Shown here: in pieces, positions 46,685 to 55,628 of the stretch
Layout of the letters: the number at the start of each line of letters is the position of its first letter
Position numbering within the stretch: position 1 is the first letter of the stretch
Assembly (NCBI GenBank): GCA_011754535.1
Contig: JAAQVN010000001.1
Location: forward strand, 1,550,001 to 1,614,000
Direction: 5' to 3'
DNA: 64,000 bases
DNA from: Enterobacter asburiae
Lineage (GTDB): Bacteria > Pseudomonadota > Gammaproteobacteria > Enterobacterales > Enterobacteriaceae
Translations under genes and position numbers: made by a program
The notes under the pieces: model-generated
Told to the model about the DNA's origin: nothing
The model's database searches: none
Seen by the model: only the letters and a program-made list of their open reading frames with translations

Positions 46685-46706
46685 CATATGTGTTTAATCA
46701 TATATG
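46685..46706 (-). promoter_or_regulatory. Likely ArsR operator
   Basis: On the minus strand CATATATGATTAAACACATA then TG: repeated CATATG-like half-sites around ATTAAA, resembling the known E. coli ars operator. It should overlap the arsRBC promoter. Confidence 0.55.
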
Positions 46707-46758
46707 TTTTGATGGTAAGAGAGAAGGTTAGATTAGAGGAAGGGGAATTTCAGGCAAC

Positions 46759-46837
46759 AAAAAACCCATCAACCTTGAACCAAAACGGCGGGGTTGATGG
46801 GCTCCACAAATTGGGGACATCAAAGAAAAGCAGTGGC
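46759..46837 (-). ncRNA. rybB: RybB small RNA
   Basis: The minus strand begins GCCACTGCTTTTCTTTGATG, the conserved seed of RybB, and ends with a strong hairpin (CCCATCAACC ... GGTTGATGGG) and six T. RybB is an Hfq-dependent RNA made under sigma-E control that represses major porin mRNAs in envelope stress. About 79 nt, as in E. coli; only a few loop bases differ. Its place next to ybjL is conserved, but arsR rather than rcdA lies downstream. Confidence 0.96.
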
Positions 46838-46842
46838 ACTAG

Positions 46843-46870
46843 TTATGACTGCCCCCTGCAAAAAAAGTTC
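46843..46870 (-). promoter_or_regulatory. Sigma-E-type promoter of rybB
   Basis: GAACTT (46870-46865) and TCATAA (46848-46843) are separated by 16 bases and the RNA begins 6 bases after the -10, matching the sigma-E promoter layout known for rybB. The -35 box lies within the T-tract of the ybjL terminator. Confidence 0.8.
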
Positions 46871-46902
46871 TGCGCGTAACAAAAATTTTTTCATTACGCG
46901 CA
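46860..46902 (-). terminator. Terminator of ybjL
   Basis: Stem TGCGCGTAA / TTACGCGCA, 14-base A/T loop, then GAAC and seven T. Ten bases after the ybjL stop. The T-tract overlaps the rybB -35 element. Confidence 0.8.
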
Positions 46903-46912
46903 AACTTAGGAG

Positions 46913-48598
46913 TTATCCGAGTCCCGGCCAGATGATGATAATCAGCGTACCCGCCAGCGTCAGCAGCACGTTAGCGATAGCGTAGGTGCCTGCATACCCC
47001 AGCGCCGGGATGTTGCTGCGCGCGGTATCGCTGATGATTTCCATAGCAGGCGCACAGGTACGCGCCCCCATCATCGCCCCGAAGAGCAGGGCGCGGTTCA
47101 TGCGCAGCACGTAGGCGCCGAACAGGAAGCAGATCACCACCGGCACCAGGCTGACGATAAGGCCGGAAACCAGCATCTGCCAGCCGACGGCGCCCAGGCT
47201 GTGGCCGATGCCGCTGCCCGCGCTTAAGCCGACGCCTGCCATAAACACCATCAGACCGAACTCTTTCACCATGTTCAGCGCGCCCTGCGGAATGTAGCCG
47301 AAGGTCGGGTGGTTGGCTCGCAGGAAGCCCAGCATGATCCCGGCGAACAGCAGCCCGGCGGCGTTACCGATGCCGAAGCTGAAGTTGCTGAACTGGAAGG
47401 TGATCATCCCGATCATCAGCCCGACGATAAAGAAGGCGCAAAAGGCCAGCAGGTCGGTGACCTGGCTGTGAATGGAGATAAAACCGATGCGGTCGGCAAC
47501 GGTTTTTACGCGTCGCGCGTCGCCGCTGACCTGCAGAACGTCGCCTTTGTTGAGCACGACGTTATCGTCGATGGGCATCTCAATCTGGCTGCGGATCACG
47601 CGGTTGAGGAAGCAGCCGTGGTCGGTCAGCTTCAGCTGCGCCAGGCGACGGCCCACGGCGTTGTGGTTTTTCACCACGATCTCTTCGGTGACGATGCGCA
47701 TATCGAGCAGGTCGCGGTCGAACACCTCTTTGCCGTTACGGAAGCTCGGGTCGAGACGGGCATGGGCGTCCGGGTAACCCACCAGCGCGATGTCGTCGCC
47801 CATCTGCAGCACCGCGTCGCCGTCCGGGTTCGCCAGAATGCCGTTGCGGCGGATGCGTTCGATGTAGCAGCCCGTCTGGCGGTAAATCCCCAGCTCGCGC
47901 AGGTTTTTGCCGTCTGCCCATGCCACCAGCTCCGGCCCGACGCGATAGGCGCGGATAACCGGAAGATAGACTTTACGTTTGGAATCGGTATCCAGGCCGC
48001 GCTCGCGGGCGATTTGCTGGGCGCTGGTCTGCAGATCCTGGTGCTGCAGTTTTGGCAGGTAGCGTGCACCAACGATCAGGCTCACCAGACCAATCAGATA
48101 GGTCAGGGCATAGCCGAGGCTCAGGTGGTCGAGGGCGGTAGAGAGCTGCGCGCCCGCCATGCCGGAATGGCGCAGGGTATCACCGGCACCCACGAGCACG
48201 GGGGTGGAAGTCATGGAGCCTGCCAGCATACCGGCCGTAAGCCCGATATCCCAGCCAAACAGTTTACCCAGCCCTAACGCGATCAGCAGCGCGCTGCCGA
48301 CCATCACCAGCGCCAGCATCAGATAATTTTTGCCGTCGCGGAAGAAAATTGAAAAAAAGTTAGGTCCCGCTTCTACGCCAACGCAAAAAATAAACAGCAT
48401 AAAACCTAAGTTCAGCGCGTCCGTGTTAATGCTGAAGTGCTGCTGGCCTAATAATAAGGAGACGACTAAAACGCCAATGGAATTACCGAGTTGAACCGAA
48501 CCCAGGCGCAATTTACCCAGGCAAAGACCCAGCGCCAGTACCACAAATAATAACAGGATGTAATTCCCATTTAACAAGTCTGCGACGTTTATATTCAC
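46913..48598 (-). CDS. ybjL: YbjL, AspT/YidE-family membrane transporter
   Basis: A 561-residue protein of the aspartate:alanine exchanger family. Layout: N-terminal membrane half (about 5-190), two TrkA-C (RCK_C) domains at about 200-285 and 290-375, then the second membrane half. Conserved signatures are [16 protein letters not shown] and [11 protein letters not shown] in the two halves. The E. coli protein exports or exchanges small anions such as succinate/glutamate according to overexpression work; physiological role unsettled. Start is GTG at 48598. Confidence 0.93.
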   Translation of the reverse strand: MNINVADLLNGNYILLLFVVLALGLCLGKLRLGSVQLGNSIGVLVVSLLLGQQHFSINTDALNLGFMLFIFCVGVEAGPNFFSIFFRDGKNYLMLALVMVGSALLIALGLGKLFGWDIGLTAGMLAGSMTSTPVLVGAGDTLRHSGMAGAQLSTALDHLSLGYALTYLIGLVSLIVGARYLPKLQHQDLQTSAQQIARERGLDTDSKRKVYLPVIRAYRVGPELVAWADGKNLRELGIYRQTGCYIERIRRNGILANPDGDAVLQMGDDIALVGYPDAHARLDPSFRNGKEVFDRDLLDMRIVTEEIVVKNHNAVGRRLAQLKLTDHGCFLNRVIRSQIEMPIDDNVVLNKGDVLQVSGDARRVKTVADRIGFISIHSQVTDLLAFCAFFIVGLMIGMITFQFSNFSFGIGNAAGLLFAGIMLGFLRANHPTFGYIPQGALNMVKEFGLMVFMAGVGLSAGSGIGHSLGAVGWQMLVSGLIVSLVPVVICFLFGAYVLRMNRALLFGAMMGARTCAPAMEIISDTARSNIPALGYAGTYAIANVLLTLAGTLIIIIWPGLG

Positions 48599-48877
48599 GG
48601 AGGCTAACTTCTTGTTTACCAGTAAGTTGTTGAATGAAAGGACTTTTTGGGCTACTGTTTTCTGGGTCAGGGAAAGGCGTTAACGCTCCCTGTTTCCTGC
48701 TTTATTCCCTAAAACATTAGCTGGCGTGTAGTTTAATCGCATTAGCTACTGACAGCTACTGATTATCGCATCACCCTGTGCGTACTTTGGCATGGATTGC
48801 CGCACTGCTTTATCTGACTGGGCGTCTACCCGACGAATGTGTATTTGATAGAGATAAGTCAGGAGGATAGTTTGAAT

Positions 48878-49246
48878 ATGAAACGAAACTGGGCGGGGGT
48901 GATCAGCTGTTTTTTGCTGTTCACGGTCGTGTGCATGTCGCTCGCATTTAATGTGAAGGGCGCGTTCAGGGCGTCCGGGCATCCTGAGCTGGGGTTGCTC
49001 TTCTTCACGCTGCCGGGGGCTGCCGCCAGTTTTCTCTCCCGCAAAGGGGAGGTGGTGAAACCGCTTCTCGGTGCCATACTCGCAGCGCCGCTGTGTCTGC
49101 TGATGATGCGCCTGCTGTATATTTCAACGCGGAGTTTCTGGCAGGAGCTGGCGTGGCTGCTGAGCGCGGTGTTCTGGTGCGCTCTTGGCGCGCTCTGCTA
49201 CCTGTTTGTGCGCAGTTTGGTTCAGCACCGACGGCACCACAAATAA
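48878..49246 (+). CDS. ybjM: YbjM, small inner-membrane protein
   Basis: A 122-residue protein with four predicted membrane segments (about 6-25, 40-55, 65-85, 90-112). FWQELAWLLSAVFWCALGAL matches E. coli YbjM exactly. Function unknown. A GGAGG lies 11 bases before ATG 48878; an in-frame TTG at 48872 would be only five bases from it, so either may be used. The 279-base gap from ybjL holds no other gene that I can see. Confidence 0.85.
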   Translation: MKRNWAGVISCFLLFTVVCMSLAFNVKGAFRASGHPELGLLFFTLPGAAASFLSRKGEVVKPLLGAILAAPLCLLMMRLLYISTRSFWQELAWLLSAVFWCALGALCYLFVRSLVQHRRHHK

Positions 49247-49274
49247 AAACGCCCTCACGGTGAGGGCGCCTTTT
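49246..49274. terminator. Bidirectional terminator between ybjM and grxA
   Basis: Stem GCCCTCA / TGAGGGC with loop CGG; A-rich on the left and GCCTTTT on the right, three bases from the grxA stop. Confidence 0.8.
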
Positions 49275-49276
49275 CA

Positions 49277-49546
49277 TTACTGAGCGGCAAACAGGCCCAG
49301 ATGTTCTTTGGCGTAGGCTTCAAAGTCGGTGCAACCGCCGATGTGTTTCTGATCGAGGAAGATCTGCGGTACGGTTTCAACCGGCTTACCGACGGTTTTT
49401 TCCAGATCGGCTTTGGTGATGCCTTCCGCGTGGATGTCCACATAACGGAAGTTGAAGTCATCGCGCTCTTCGGTCAGTTTCTCAGCCAGCTCTTTCGCGC
49501 GAACACAGTAAGGGCACCCTGGACGACCAAAAATTACTGCAAACAT
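49277..49546 (-). CDS. grxA: Glutaredoxin 1 GrxA
   Basis: An 89-residue dithiol glutaredoxin with active site Cys-Pro-Tyr-Cys (GRPGCPYCVRAK), cis-Pro in VETVPQIFLD and glutathione-site GGCTDF. It reduces ribonucleotide reductase, OxyR and ArsC-type enzymes using glutathione. E. coli has Tyr in GGYTDF, here Cys. Start at 49546 follows GAGGAGAG. Transcribed away from nfsA. Confidence 0.95.
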   Translation of the reverse strand: MFAVIFGRPGCPYCVRAKELAEKLTEERDDFNFRYVDIHAEGITKADLEKTVGKPVETVPQIFLDQKHIGGCTDFEAYAKEHLGLFAAQ

Positions 49547-49730
49547 TTCTCTCTCCTCAAAAAACAAGCCTGACGGCGAATAGCACGTATAGTGCCCGAT
49601 AACCTGTCGTCATTAAAGAAGGTTTCGCCTGTCGTTATAATATCTATGAGCTATGTTTCGCCAATTACACCGCGCATATCATTGCCTATACTGGCTGCCA
49701 TACGTATTAAGCACGACAAAGAGAGACAAG

Positions 49731-50453
49731 ATGACGCCAACCATAGACCTGCTCCTTTCCCACCGTTCCATTCGCCACTTCACCGATGAGCCGATTACCG
49801 AGGCGCAGCGCGAAGCGATTATTAACAGCGCAAGAGCGACCTCCAGCTCCAGCTTCCTGCAGTGCAGCTCGATTATCCGCATTACCGACCCGGCCATGCG
49901 TGAACAGCTTGTCACGCTGACCGGCGGGCAGAAGCATGTGGCCCAGGCGGCAGAGTTCTGGGTGTTCTGCGCCGACTTTAACCGCCACCTGCAGATCTGC
50001 CCTGAGGCCGAGCTGGGGCTGGCCGAACAGCTGCTGCTGGGCGTGGTGGATACCGCGCTGATGGCGCAAAACGCCTTTACGGCGGCGGAGTCGCTGGGAT
50101 TAGGCGGTGTTTATATTGGCGGGCTGCGTAACAACATTCAAAGCGTGACCGATCTGCTGAAGCTGCCAAAACACGTGCTGCCGCTGTTTGGCCTGTGCCT
50201 CGGCTGGCCTGCGGATAACCCGGATCTGAAGCCGCGCATTCCTGCCGCGATGCTGGTGCACGAAAACCACTACCAGCCGGTCGATCAGAACGTCCTGAAT
50301 CAATATGATGAAGAGCTGGCCAACTATTACATGACGCGCGGCAGCAATAACCGTCGCGACACCTGGACTGATCATATTCGCCGCACCATCATCAAAGAAA
50401 ACCGCCCGTTTATTCTTGATTACCTCCACAAACAGGGGTGGGCGACGCGATAG
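49731..50453 (+). CDS. nfsA: Oxygen-insensitive NADPH nitroreductase NfsA
   Basis: A 240-residue FMN-dependent dimeric nitroreductase, the same length as in E. coli. FMN-site features: HRSIRHFTDEP, SARATSSSSFLQCSS, GLGGVYIGGLRNN and the C-terminal GSNNRRDTWTDHIRR. It reduces nitrofurans and quinones by two electrons. Start at 49731 (AGAGAGAC ahead). In E. coli ybjC overlaps its 5' end; no such ORF is seen in 49547-49730. The palindromic GCACGTATAGTGC at 49583-49595 in that stretch might be regulatory. Confidence 0.95.
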   Translation: MTPTIDLLLSHRSIRHFTDEPITEAQREAIINSARATSSSSFLQCSSIIRITDPAMREQLVTLTGGQKHVAQAAEFWVFCADFNRHLQICPEAELGLAEQLLLGVVDTALMAQNAFTAAESLGLGGVYIGGLRNNIQSVTDLLKLPKHVLPLFGLCLGWPADNPDLKPRIPAAMLVHENHYQPVDQNVLNQYDEELANYYMTRGSNNRRDTWTDHIRRTIIKENRPFILDYLHKQGWATR

Positions 50454-50522
50454 TCCATTCCTCCTGCGCCTGCCTGCGTATATGATATGCAGGCTTTTTC
50501 CATGTCTTCAGAGAGGTGCAGG

Positions 50523-51425
50523 GTGAAAATTGCCATATTGTCCCGGGATGGAACGCTCTATTCATGTAAGCGCCTGCGAGAAGCGGCGGCGAAACGCGGG
50601 CATCAGGTTGAGATCCTCGACCCGATGTCCTGCTATATGAACATCGACCCGGCCGCCTCGTCGATTCACTACAAAGGCCGCAAGCTGCCGCATTTTGATG
50701 CGGTGATCCCCCGCATCGGCTCCCAGATCACCTATTACGGCACCGCCGCGCTGCGCCAGTTCGAGATGCTGGGCAGCTACCCGCTCAACGAGTCCGTCGC
50801 CATTTCCCGCGCCCGCGACAAGCTGCGCTCGTTGCAGCTGCTCGCCCGCCAGGGAATCGATCTTCCCGTCACCGGGATTGCCCATTCCCCGGACGACACC
50901 AGCGATCTTATCGATATGGTGGGCGGCGCGCCTTTGGTGATCAAGCTGGTGGAAGGCACACAGGGCATTGGCGTGGTGCTGGCGGAGACCCGTCAGGCGG
51001 CGGAGAGCGTGATTGACGCCTTTCGCGGTCTGAATGCGCATATTCTGGTGCAGGAGTACATCGAAGAGGCGAAAGGGCGCGATATTCGCTGCTTTGTGGT
51101 AGGTAACGAGGTCGTGGCGGCTATCGAGCGTCAGGCCAAAGAGGGCGATTTCCGCTCTAACCTCCACCGCGGCGGCGTGGCGCGGGTGGCTGATATCAGC
51201 GACCGCGAGCGGGAAATTGCCGTCAAAGCGGCGCAAACCCTCGGGCTGGACGTGGCAGGCGTGGACCTTCTGCGGGCGACGCGCGGGCCGCTGGTCATGG
51301 AGGTGAATGCCTCGCCGGGGCTGGAGGGCGTGGAAAAAACCACAGGGGTCGATATTGCAGGTAAAATGATCGCATGGATCGAACGTCATGCGACGCCGGG
51401 CTACTGTCTTAAAACGGGTGGTTAA
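50523..51425 (+). CDS. rimK: Ribosomal protein S6 glutamate ligase RimK
   Basis: A 300-residue ATP-grasp ligase adding Glu residues to the C-terminus of ribosomal protein S6. ATP-grasp parts: [15 protein letters not shown] near 141-155, [20 protein letters not shown] near 170-190 and [17 protein letters not shown] near 255. GTG start at 50523 with GAGAGG ahead, matching the E. coli N-terminus [10 protein letters not shown]. Confidence 0.95.
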   Translation: MKIAILSRDGTLYSCKRLREAAAKRGHQVEILDPMSCYMNIDPAASSIHYKGRKLPHFDAVIPRIGSQITYYGTAALRQFEMLGSYPLNESVAISRARDKLRSLQLLARQGIDLPVTGIAHSPDDTSDLIDMVGGAPLVIKLVEGTQGIGVVLAETRQAAESVIDAFRGLNAHILVQEYIEEAKGRDIRCFVVGNEVVAAIERQAKEGDFRSNLHRGGVARVADISDREREIAVKAAQTLGLDVAGVDLLRATRGPLVMEVNASPGLEGVEKTTGVDIAGKMIAWIERHATPGYCLKTGG

Positions 51426-51488
51426 ATGGATTACCGCGCGCTTTTTGAGTACCCTATGCGAAGTTTTTATTAAAGAGGCTGCACAGCG

Positions 51489-51965
51489 ATGGATTTACAG
51501 GTCGTTCCTACACTGGATACGTTACGTCAATGGCTTGATGATGCCGGGATCACGTTCTTTGAATGCGATTCCTGCCAGGCGCTGCATCTGCCTCACATGC
51601 AGAATTTCGATGGCATTTTCGATGCCAAAATCGATCTGATTAACGACGTGATCCTATTTTCCGCGCTGGCCGAAGTGAAGCCGTCCGCGCTGCTGGCGCT
51701 GGCCTCCGATCTCTCGGCGATCAACGCCAGTTCTTTGACGGTGAAAGCATTTCTCGATATACAGGATGATAATCTGCCGAAACTGGTGGTTTGCCAGTCT
51801 TTATTCTCCGGTGCCGGGCTGTCGTTCAAGCAGTTCGCCTGGTTTATGCGCTTGAGTGAAGAGCAAATTTCCATGGTAATGATGGAAGCCAATGCACACC
51901 ATCTGCTGTATAGCGCGGAAGATGATGCAGAGAATAATGATGCATCTCCCAATTTTCTTCACTAA
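51489..51965 (+). CDS. ybjN: YbjN, putative stress/motility modulator
   Basis: A 158-residue acidic protein matching E. coli YbjN, of the type III secretion chaperone-like YbjN fold family. Conserved: TLRQWLDDAGITFFECDSCQ, LHLPHMQNFDGIFDAKIDLI and LSAINASSLTVKAFLD. In E. coli its level alters motility and biofilm; the molecular role is not known. GAGG-containing leader. It follows rimK by 63 bases as in E. coli and is closed by a hairpin. Confidence 0.92.
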   Translation: MDLQVVPTLDTLRQWLDDAGITFFECDSCQALHLPHMQNFDGIFDAKIDLINDVILFSALAEVKPSALLALASDLSAINASSLTVKAFLDIQDDNLPKLVVCQSLFSGAGLSFKQFAWFMRLSEEQISMVMMEANAHHLLYSAEDDAENNDASPNFLH

Positions 51966-51982
51966 GCCTGTCTGACTTTTGC

Positions 51983-52020
51983 GCAGTCGCTGCCAGAGCG
52001 GCTGCATAAGGCCATTTTTT
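51983..52020 (+). terminator. Probable terminator after ybjN
   Basis: GCAGTCGCT / AGCGGCTGC with one wobble pair and a 5-base loop; six T occur ten bases beyond. Eighteen bases after the stop. Confidence 0.5.
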
Positions 52021-52316
52021 CTGCTGCTTTTAACCTTTCTTTAAAGAATATTTCACCTCCTCAAAGGCCGTTTCGGCTTATCACGTAGACTTAACCTGCA
52101 TAAAAAATTGATAAAAGGCGTTTTTTCGTCTGGGCTATAGCCGGAGACACGGGCTACAGTTATTCTTGCGATGCTTAAAAAAGCGAGCGGAAGCTGCCGG
52201 GTAAAGAGGTTTCTTTTTATTTTGAGCAGAGCGACAAACTATGCATGATTTTTGCATATATCCAGATTGCACAGTTTTAGTTCGTTTGTTAACGAGCTTT
52301 CAGAAGGAATAACACT
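52021..52316 (+). promoter_or_regulatory. potF upstream region with sigma-54-like element
   Basis: The 351 bases between ybjN and potF hold the ybjN terminator and no gene. At 52242-52255 the sequence TGCATGATTTTTGC gives G-N10-GC spacing of a -24/-12 sigma-54 promoter, with T instead of the first G of the -24 GG. It lies 62 bases before the potF start. A nitrogen-regulated pot operon would be sensible, but no clear NtrC site was found. Confidence 0.35.
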
Positions 52317-53429
52317 ATGATCGCCTTGAATAAAAAATGGTTATCGGGTCTGGTTGCGGGTGCTCTGATGGCCGTCTCTGCCGGCACGCTCGCTGCGGAA
52401 CAAAAAACGCTGCACGTTTACAACTGGTCTGACTATATTGCGCCGGACACGGTGGCAAATTTTGAAAAAGAGACCGGCATTAAGGTGGTTTACGACGTTT
52501 TCGATTCCAACGAAGTGCTGGAAGGAAAGCTGATGGCGGGCAGCACCGGGTTTGACCTGGTCGTGCCTTCCGCGAGCTTCCTGGAGCGTCAGCTGACGGC
52601 GGGTGTGTTCCAGCCGCTGGATAAAAGCAAATTATCGAACTGGAAAAACCTCGATCCGGAAGTGCTGAAGCTGGTCGCCAAGCATGACCCGGATAACAAA
52701 TACGCCATGCCTTACCTGTGGGCGACCACCGGTATCGGCTACAACGTGGATAAAGTCAAAGCCGCGCTGGGCCCGGACGTCAAGCTGGACAGCTGGGACG
52801 TGGTGCTGAAGCCGGAAAACCTCGAGAAGCTGAAAAGCTGCGGCGTCTCCTTCCTCGATGCGCCGGAAGAGATTTTTGCCACCGTGCTGAACTACCTGGG
52901 CAAAGATCCGAACAGCAACAAGGCGGATGACTACACCGGCCCGGCGACCGATCTGCTGCTGAAGCTGCGTCCAAACATCCGTTACTTCCATTCGTCTCAG
53001 TACATCAACGACCTGGCGAACGGCGACATCTGCGTGGCGATCGGCTGGGCAGGGGACGTGTGGCAGGCGGCTAACCGCGCGAAAGAGGCGAAAAACGGCG
53101 TGAACGTGTCTTACTTCATTCCGAAAGAGGGTGCCCTGGCCTTCTTCGACGTCTTCGCGATGCCGGCTGATGCGAAAAACAAAGACGAAGCGTATCAGTT
53201 CCTTAACTACCTGATGCGTCCTGAGGTGATCGCCCACATCAGCGACCACGTGTACTACGCCAACGGTAACAAGGCCTCCGTGCCGCTGGTAAGCGAAGCG
53301 ATCCGCAGTAACCCGGCAATCTATCCGCCGGCGGACGTGTTCGCCAAGCTGTTTACCCTGAAGGTTCAGGATCCAAAAATTGACCGCGTCCGTACCCGTG
53401 CGTGGACTAAGGTGAAAAGCGGTAAATAA
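52317..53429 (+). CDS. potF: Putrescine-binding periplasmic protein PotF
   Basis: A 370-residue substrate-binding protein, same length as E. coli PotF. Signal peptide about 1-26 (ending TLAA). Putrescine-site residues known from E. coli lie in the visible segments LHVYNWSDYI, FDVFDSNEVLEGK-like stretch, and AIGWAGDVWQA. It delivers putrescine to PotGHI. Followed by a REP before potG. Confidence 0.96.
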   Translation: MIALNKKWLSGLVAGALMAVSAGTLAAEQKTLHVYNWSDYIAPDTVANFEKETGIKVVYDVFDSNEVLEGKLMAGSTGFDLVVPSASFLERQLTAGVFQPLDKSKLSNWKNLDPEVLKLVAKHDPDNKYAMPYLWATTGIGYNVDKVKAALGPDVKLDSWDVVLKPENLEKLKSCGVSFLDAPEEIFATVLNYLGKDPNSNKADDYTGPATDLLLKLRPNIRYFHSSQYINDLANGDICVAIGWAGDVWQAANRAKEAKNGVNVSYFIPKEGALAFFDVFAMPADAKNKDEAYQFLNYLMRPEVIAHISDHVYYANGNKASVPLVSEAIRSNPAIYPPADVFAKLFTLKVQDPKIDRVRTRAWTKVKSGK

Positions 53430-53442
53430 TTTACCGTGAGTC

Positions 53443-53472
53443 GTAGGCCGGGCAAGCGCACCGCCCCCGGCA
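53443..53472. repeat. REP-like element between potF and potG
   Basis: GTAGGCCGGGCAAGCGCACC followed by GCCCCCGGCAA; imperfect palindrome inside the operon, where it could stabilise potF mRNA and give the binding protein an excess over the other subunits. Confidence 0.7.
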
Positions 53473-53531
53473 ACGGGCGCACCGTTCTGGTGCGCCTGCA
53501 CCATGATTTGATTTATGCCGGAGAGCACCCC

Positions 53532-54665
53532 GTGAATGACGCGATCCCCCGCCCGCAGGCGAAAGTCCGTAAAGCGCTGACCCCGCTTCTTGAAATTCGT
53601 AACCTCACCAAATCTTTTGATGGCCAGCATGCCGTGGACGACGTCAGCCTGACTATCTATAAAGGCGAAATATTCGCGCTATTGGGCGCCTCGGGCTGCG
53701 GTAAATCGACCCTGCTGCGTATGCTGGCCGGTTTTGAACAGCCCACCGCCGGGCAGATTATGCTCGATGGCGTGGATCTCTCCAGCGTGCCGCCGTACCA
53801 GCGCCCGATTAACATGATGTTCCAGTCCTACGCGCTGTTTCCGCACATGACGGTGGAGCAAAACATCGCCTTTGGCCTGAAGCAGGACAAGCTGCCGAAA
53901 GCCGAAATCACCGCGCGCGTGGCAGAAATGCTAAGCCTCGTTCACATGCAGGAGTTCGCGAAGCGTAAGCCGCACCAGCTTTCCGGCGGCCAGCGTCAGC
54001 GCGTGGCCCTGGCGAGAAGCCTGGCGAAACGCCCGAAGCTGCTGCTGCTCGACGAGCCGATGGGTGCCCTGGACAAAAAGCTGCGCGACCGCATGCAGCT
54101 GGAAGTGGTGGATATTCTCGAGCGCGTGGGCGTGACCTGCGTGATGGTCACCCATGACCAGGAAGAGGCCATGACCATGGCCGGTCGTATCGCGATCATG
54201 AACCGCGGTAAGTTCGTGCAGATTGGCGAGCCGGAAGAGATTTACGAGCATCCGACCACCCGCTACAGCGCGGAGTTCATCGGCTCGGTCAACGTCTTCG
54301 AAGGACTGCTGAAGGATCGTCAGGAGGATGGTCTGGTCATCGAATCGCCGGGGCTGCAGCATCCGCTTAAGGTCGATCCTGACAGCTCGGTAGTGGACAA
54401 CGTGCCGGTCTACGTGGCGCTGCGCCCGGAGAAGATCATGCTCTGTGACGATCCGCCTGCCGACGGTTACAACTTTGCCGTCGGCGAAGTGGTGCACATT
54501 GCCTATCTGGGCGATCTGTCCATCTACCACGTGCGCCTGAAAAGCGGACAGATGCTCAGCGCCCAGCTGCAGAACGAACATCGCTACCGGAAGGGCCAGC
54601 CGACCTGGGGCGACGAAGTGCGCCTGTGCTGGGACGCGGACAGCTGCGTTGTGCTGACGGTATAA
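53532..54665 (+). CDS. potG: Putrescine transport ATP-binding protein PotG
   Basis: A 377-residue ABC ATPase. Walker A GASGCGKST near 52, signature LSGGQRQR near 152, Walker B LLLLDEPMGALD near 172, H-loop VTHDQEEAM, then the C-terminal TOBE regulatory domain from about 295. GTG start at 53532 with GGAGAGCAC ahead matches the E. coli N-terminus; the frame is open further upstream through the REP, which is not coding. Confidence 0.95.
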   Translation: MNDAIPRPQAKVRKALTPLLEIRNLTKSFDGQHAVDDVSLTIYKGEIFALLGASGCGKSTLLRMLAGFEQPTAGQIMLDGVDLSSVPPYQRPINMMFQSYALFPHMTVEQNIAFGLKQDKLPKAEITARVAEMLSLVHMQEFAKRKPHQLSGGQRQRVALARSLAKRPKLLLLDEPMGALDKKLRDRMQLEVVDILERVGVTCVMVTHDQEEAMTMAGRIAIMNRGKFVQIGEPEEIYEHPTTRYSAEFIGSVNVFEGLLKDRQEDGLVIESPGLQHPLKVDPDSSVVDNVPVYVALRPEKIMLCDDPPADGYNFAVGEVVHIAYLGDLSIYHVRLKSGQMLSAQLQNEHRYRKGQPTWGDEVRLCWDADSCVVLTV

Positions 54666-54674
54666 GGAGCGATC

Positions 54675-55628
54675 ATGAGCACACTTGAACCTCCAGCCCG
54701 TGCAGCCAAACCGGGCGGCTTTGCCCACTGGCTGACGCGCCTTAAGATGAACCACGGCCGCAAGCTGGTAATCGCCATGCCGTACGTGTGGCTGATCCTG
54801 CTGTTCCTGCTGCCGTTCCTGATCGTGTTTAAGATCAGCCTGGCGGAGATGGCCCGGGCGATCCCGCCGTATACCGATCTGTGGGAGTGGGCCGACGGAC
54901 AGCTGACGCTGACCTTGAACCTGGGTAACTTCCTGCAGCTCACCGAGGATCCGCTCTATTTCGAAGCGTATCTGCAGTCGCTGCAGGTGGCGGCGATCTC
55001 GACGCTCTGCTGTCTGGCGATGGGCTACCCGCTGGCGTGGGCGGTGGCGCACAGCAAGCCATCGACGCGCAATATCCTGCTGCTGCTGGTGATCCTGCCG
55101 TCGTGGACCTCGTTCCTGATCCGCGTTTACGCGTGGATGGGGATCCTGAAAAACAACGGCGTGCTGAATAACTTCCTGATGTGGCTCGGGGTTATCGATC
55201 AGCCGCTAACGATCCTGCACACTAACCTTGCGGTCTATATCGGCATTGTGTACGCCTATCTGCCGTTTATGGTGCTGCCGATCTATACGGCCCTGACGCG
55301 GATTGATTACTCGCTGGTGGAAGCGTCGCTCGATCTCGGCGCCCGTCCGCTGAAAACCTTCTTCAGCGTCATTGTCCCGCTGACCAAAGGCGGCATTATC
55401 GCCGGGTCGATGCTGGTCTTTATTCCGGCGGTCGGGGAGTTTGTGATCCCGGAACTGCTCGGTGGGCCGGACAGCATCATGATTGGCCGCGTGCTGTGGC
55501 AGGAATTCTTCAATAACCGCGACTGGCCGGTGGCGTCGGCGGTGGCGATTATCATGCTCCTGCTGCTGATCGTCCCGATCATGTGGTTCCACAAGCATCA
55601 GCAGAAACAGATGGGAGATCGCGGATGA
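54675..55628 (+). CDS. potH: Putrescine transport permease PotH
   Basis: A 317-residue permease with six membrane segments and an EAA loop at about 218-240 (SLVEASLDLGARPLKTFFSV). Partner of PotI. AAGGAG lies seven bases before its ATG; its stop overlaps the potI start (ATGA). Confidence 0.96.
   Translation: MSTLEPPARAAKPGGFAHWLTRLKMNHGRKLVIAMPYVWLILLFLLPFLIVFKISLAEMARAIPPYTDLWEWADGQLTLTLNLGNFLQLTEDPLYFEAYLQSLQVAAISTLCCLAMGYPLAWAVAHSKPSTRNILLLLVILPSWTSFLIRVYAWMGILKNNGVLNNFLMWLGVIDQPLTILHTNLAVYIGIVYAYLPFMVLPIYTALTRIDYSLVEASLDLGARPLKTFFSVIVPLTKGGIIAGSMLVFIPAVGEFVIPELLGGPDSIMIGRVLWQEFFNNRDWPVASAVAIIMLLLLIVPIMWFHKHQQKQMGDRG

Noticed and set aside
49581..49600. SoxS/MarA box before nfsA
   Set aside because: GCAC and palindrome present, but the remaining consensus (YYAAAY part) does not match on either strand.
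53436..53531. Longer potG N-terminus
   Set aside because: The upstream open frame runs through a REP element and lacks a ribosome site; GTG 53532 fits the E. coli protein.
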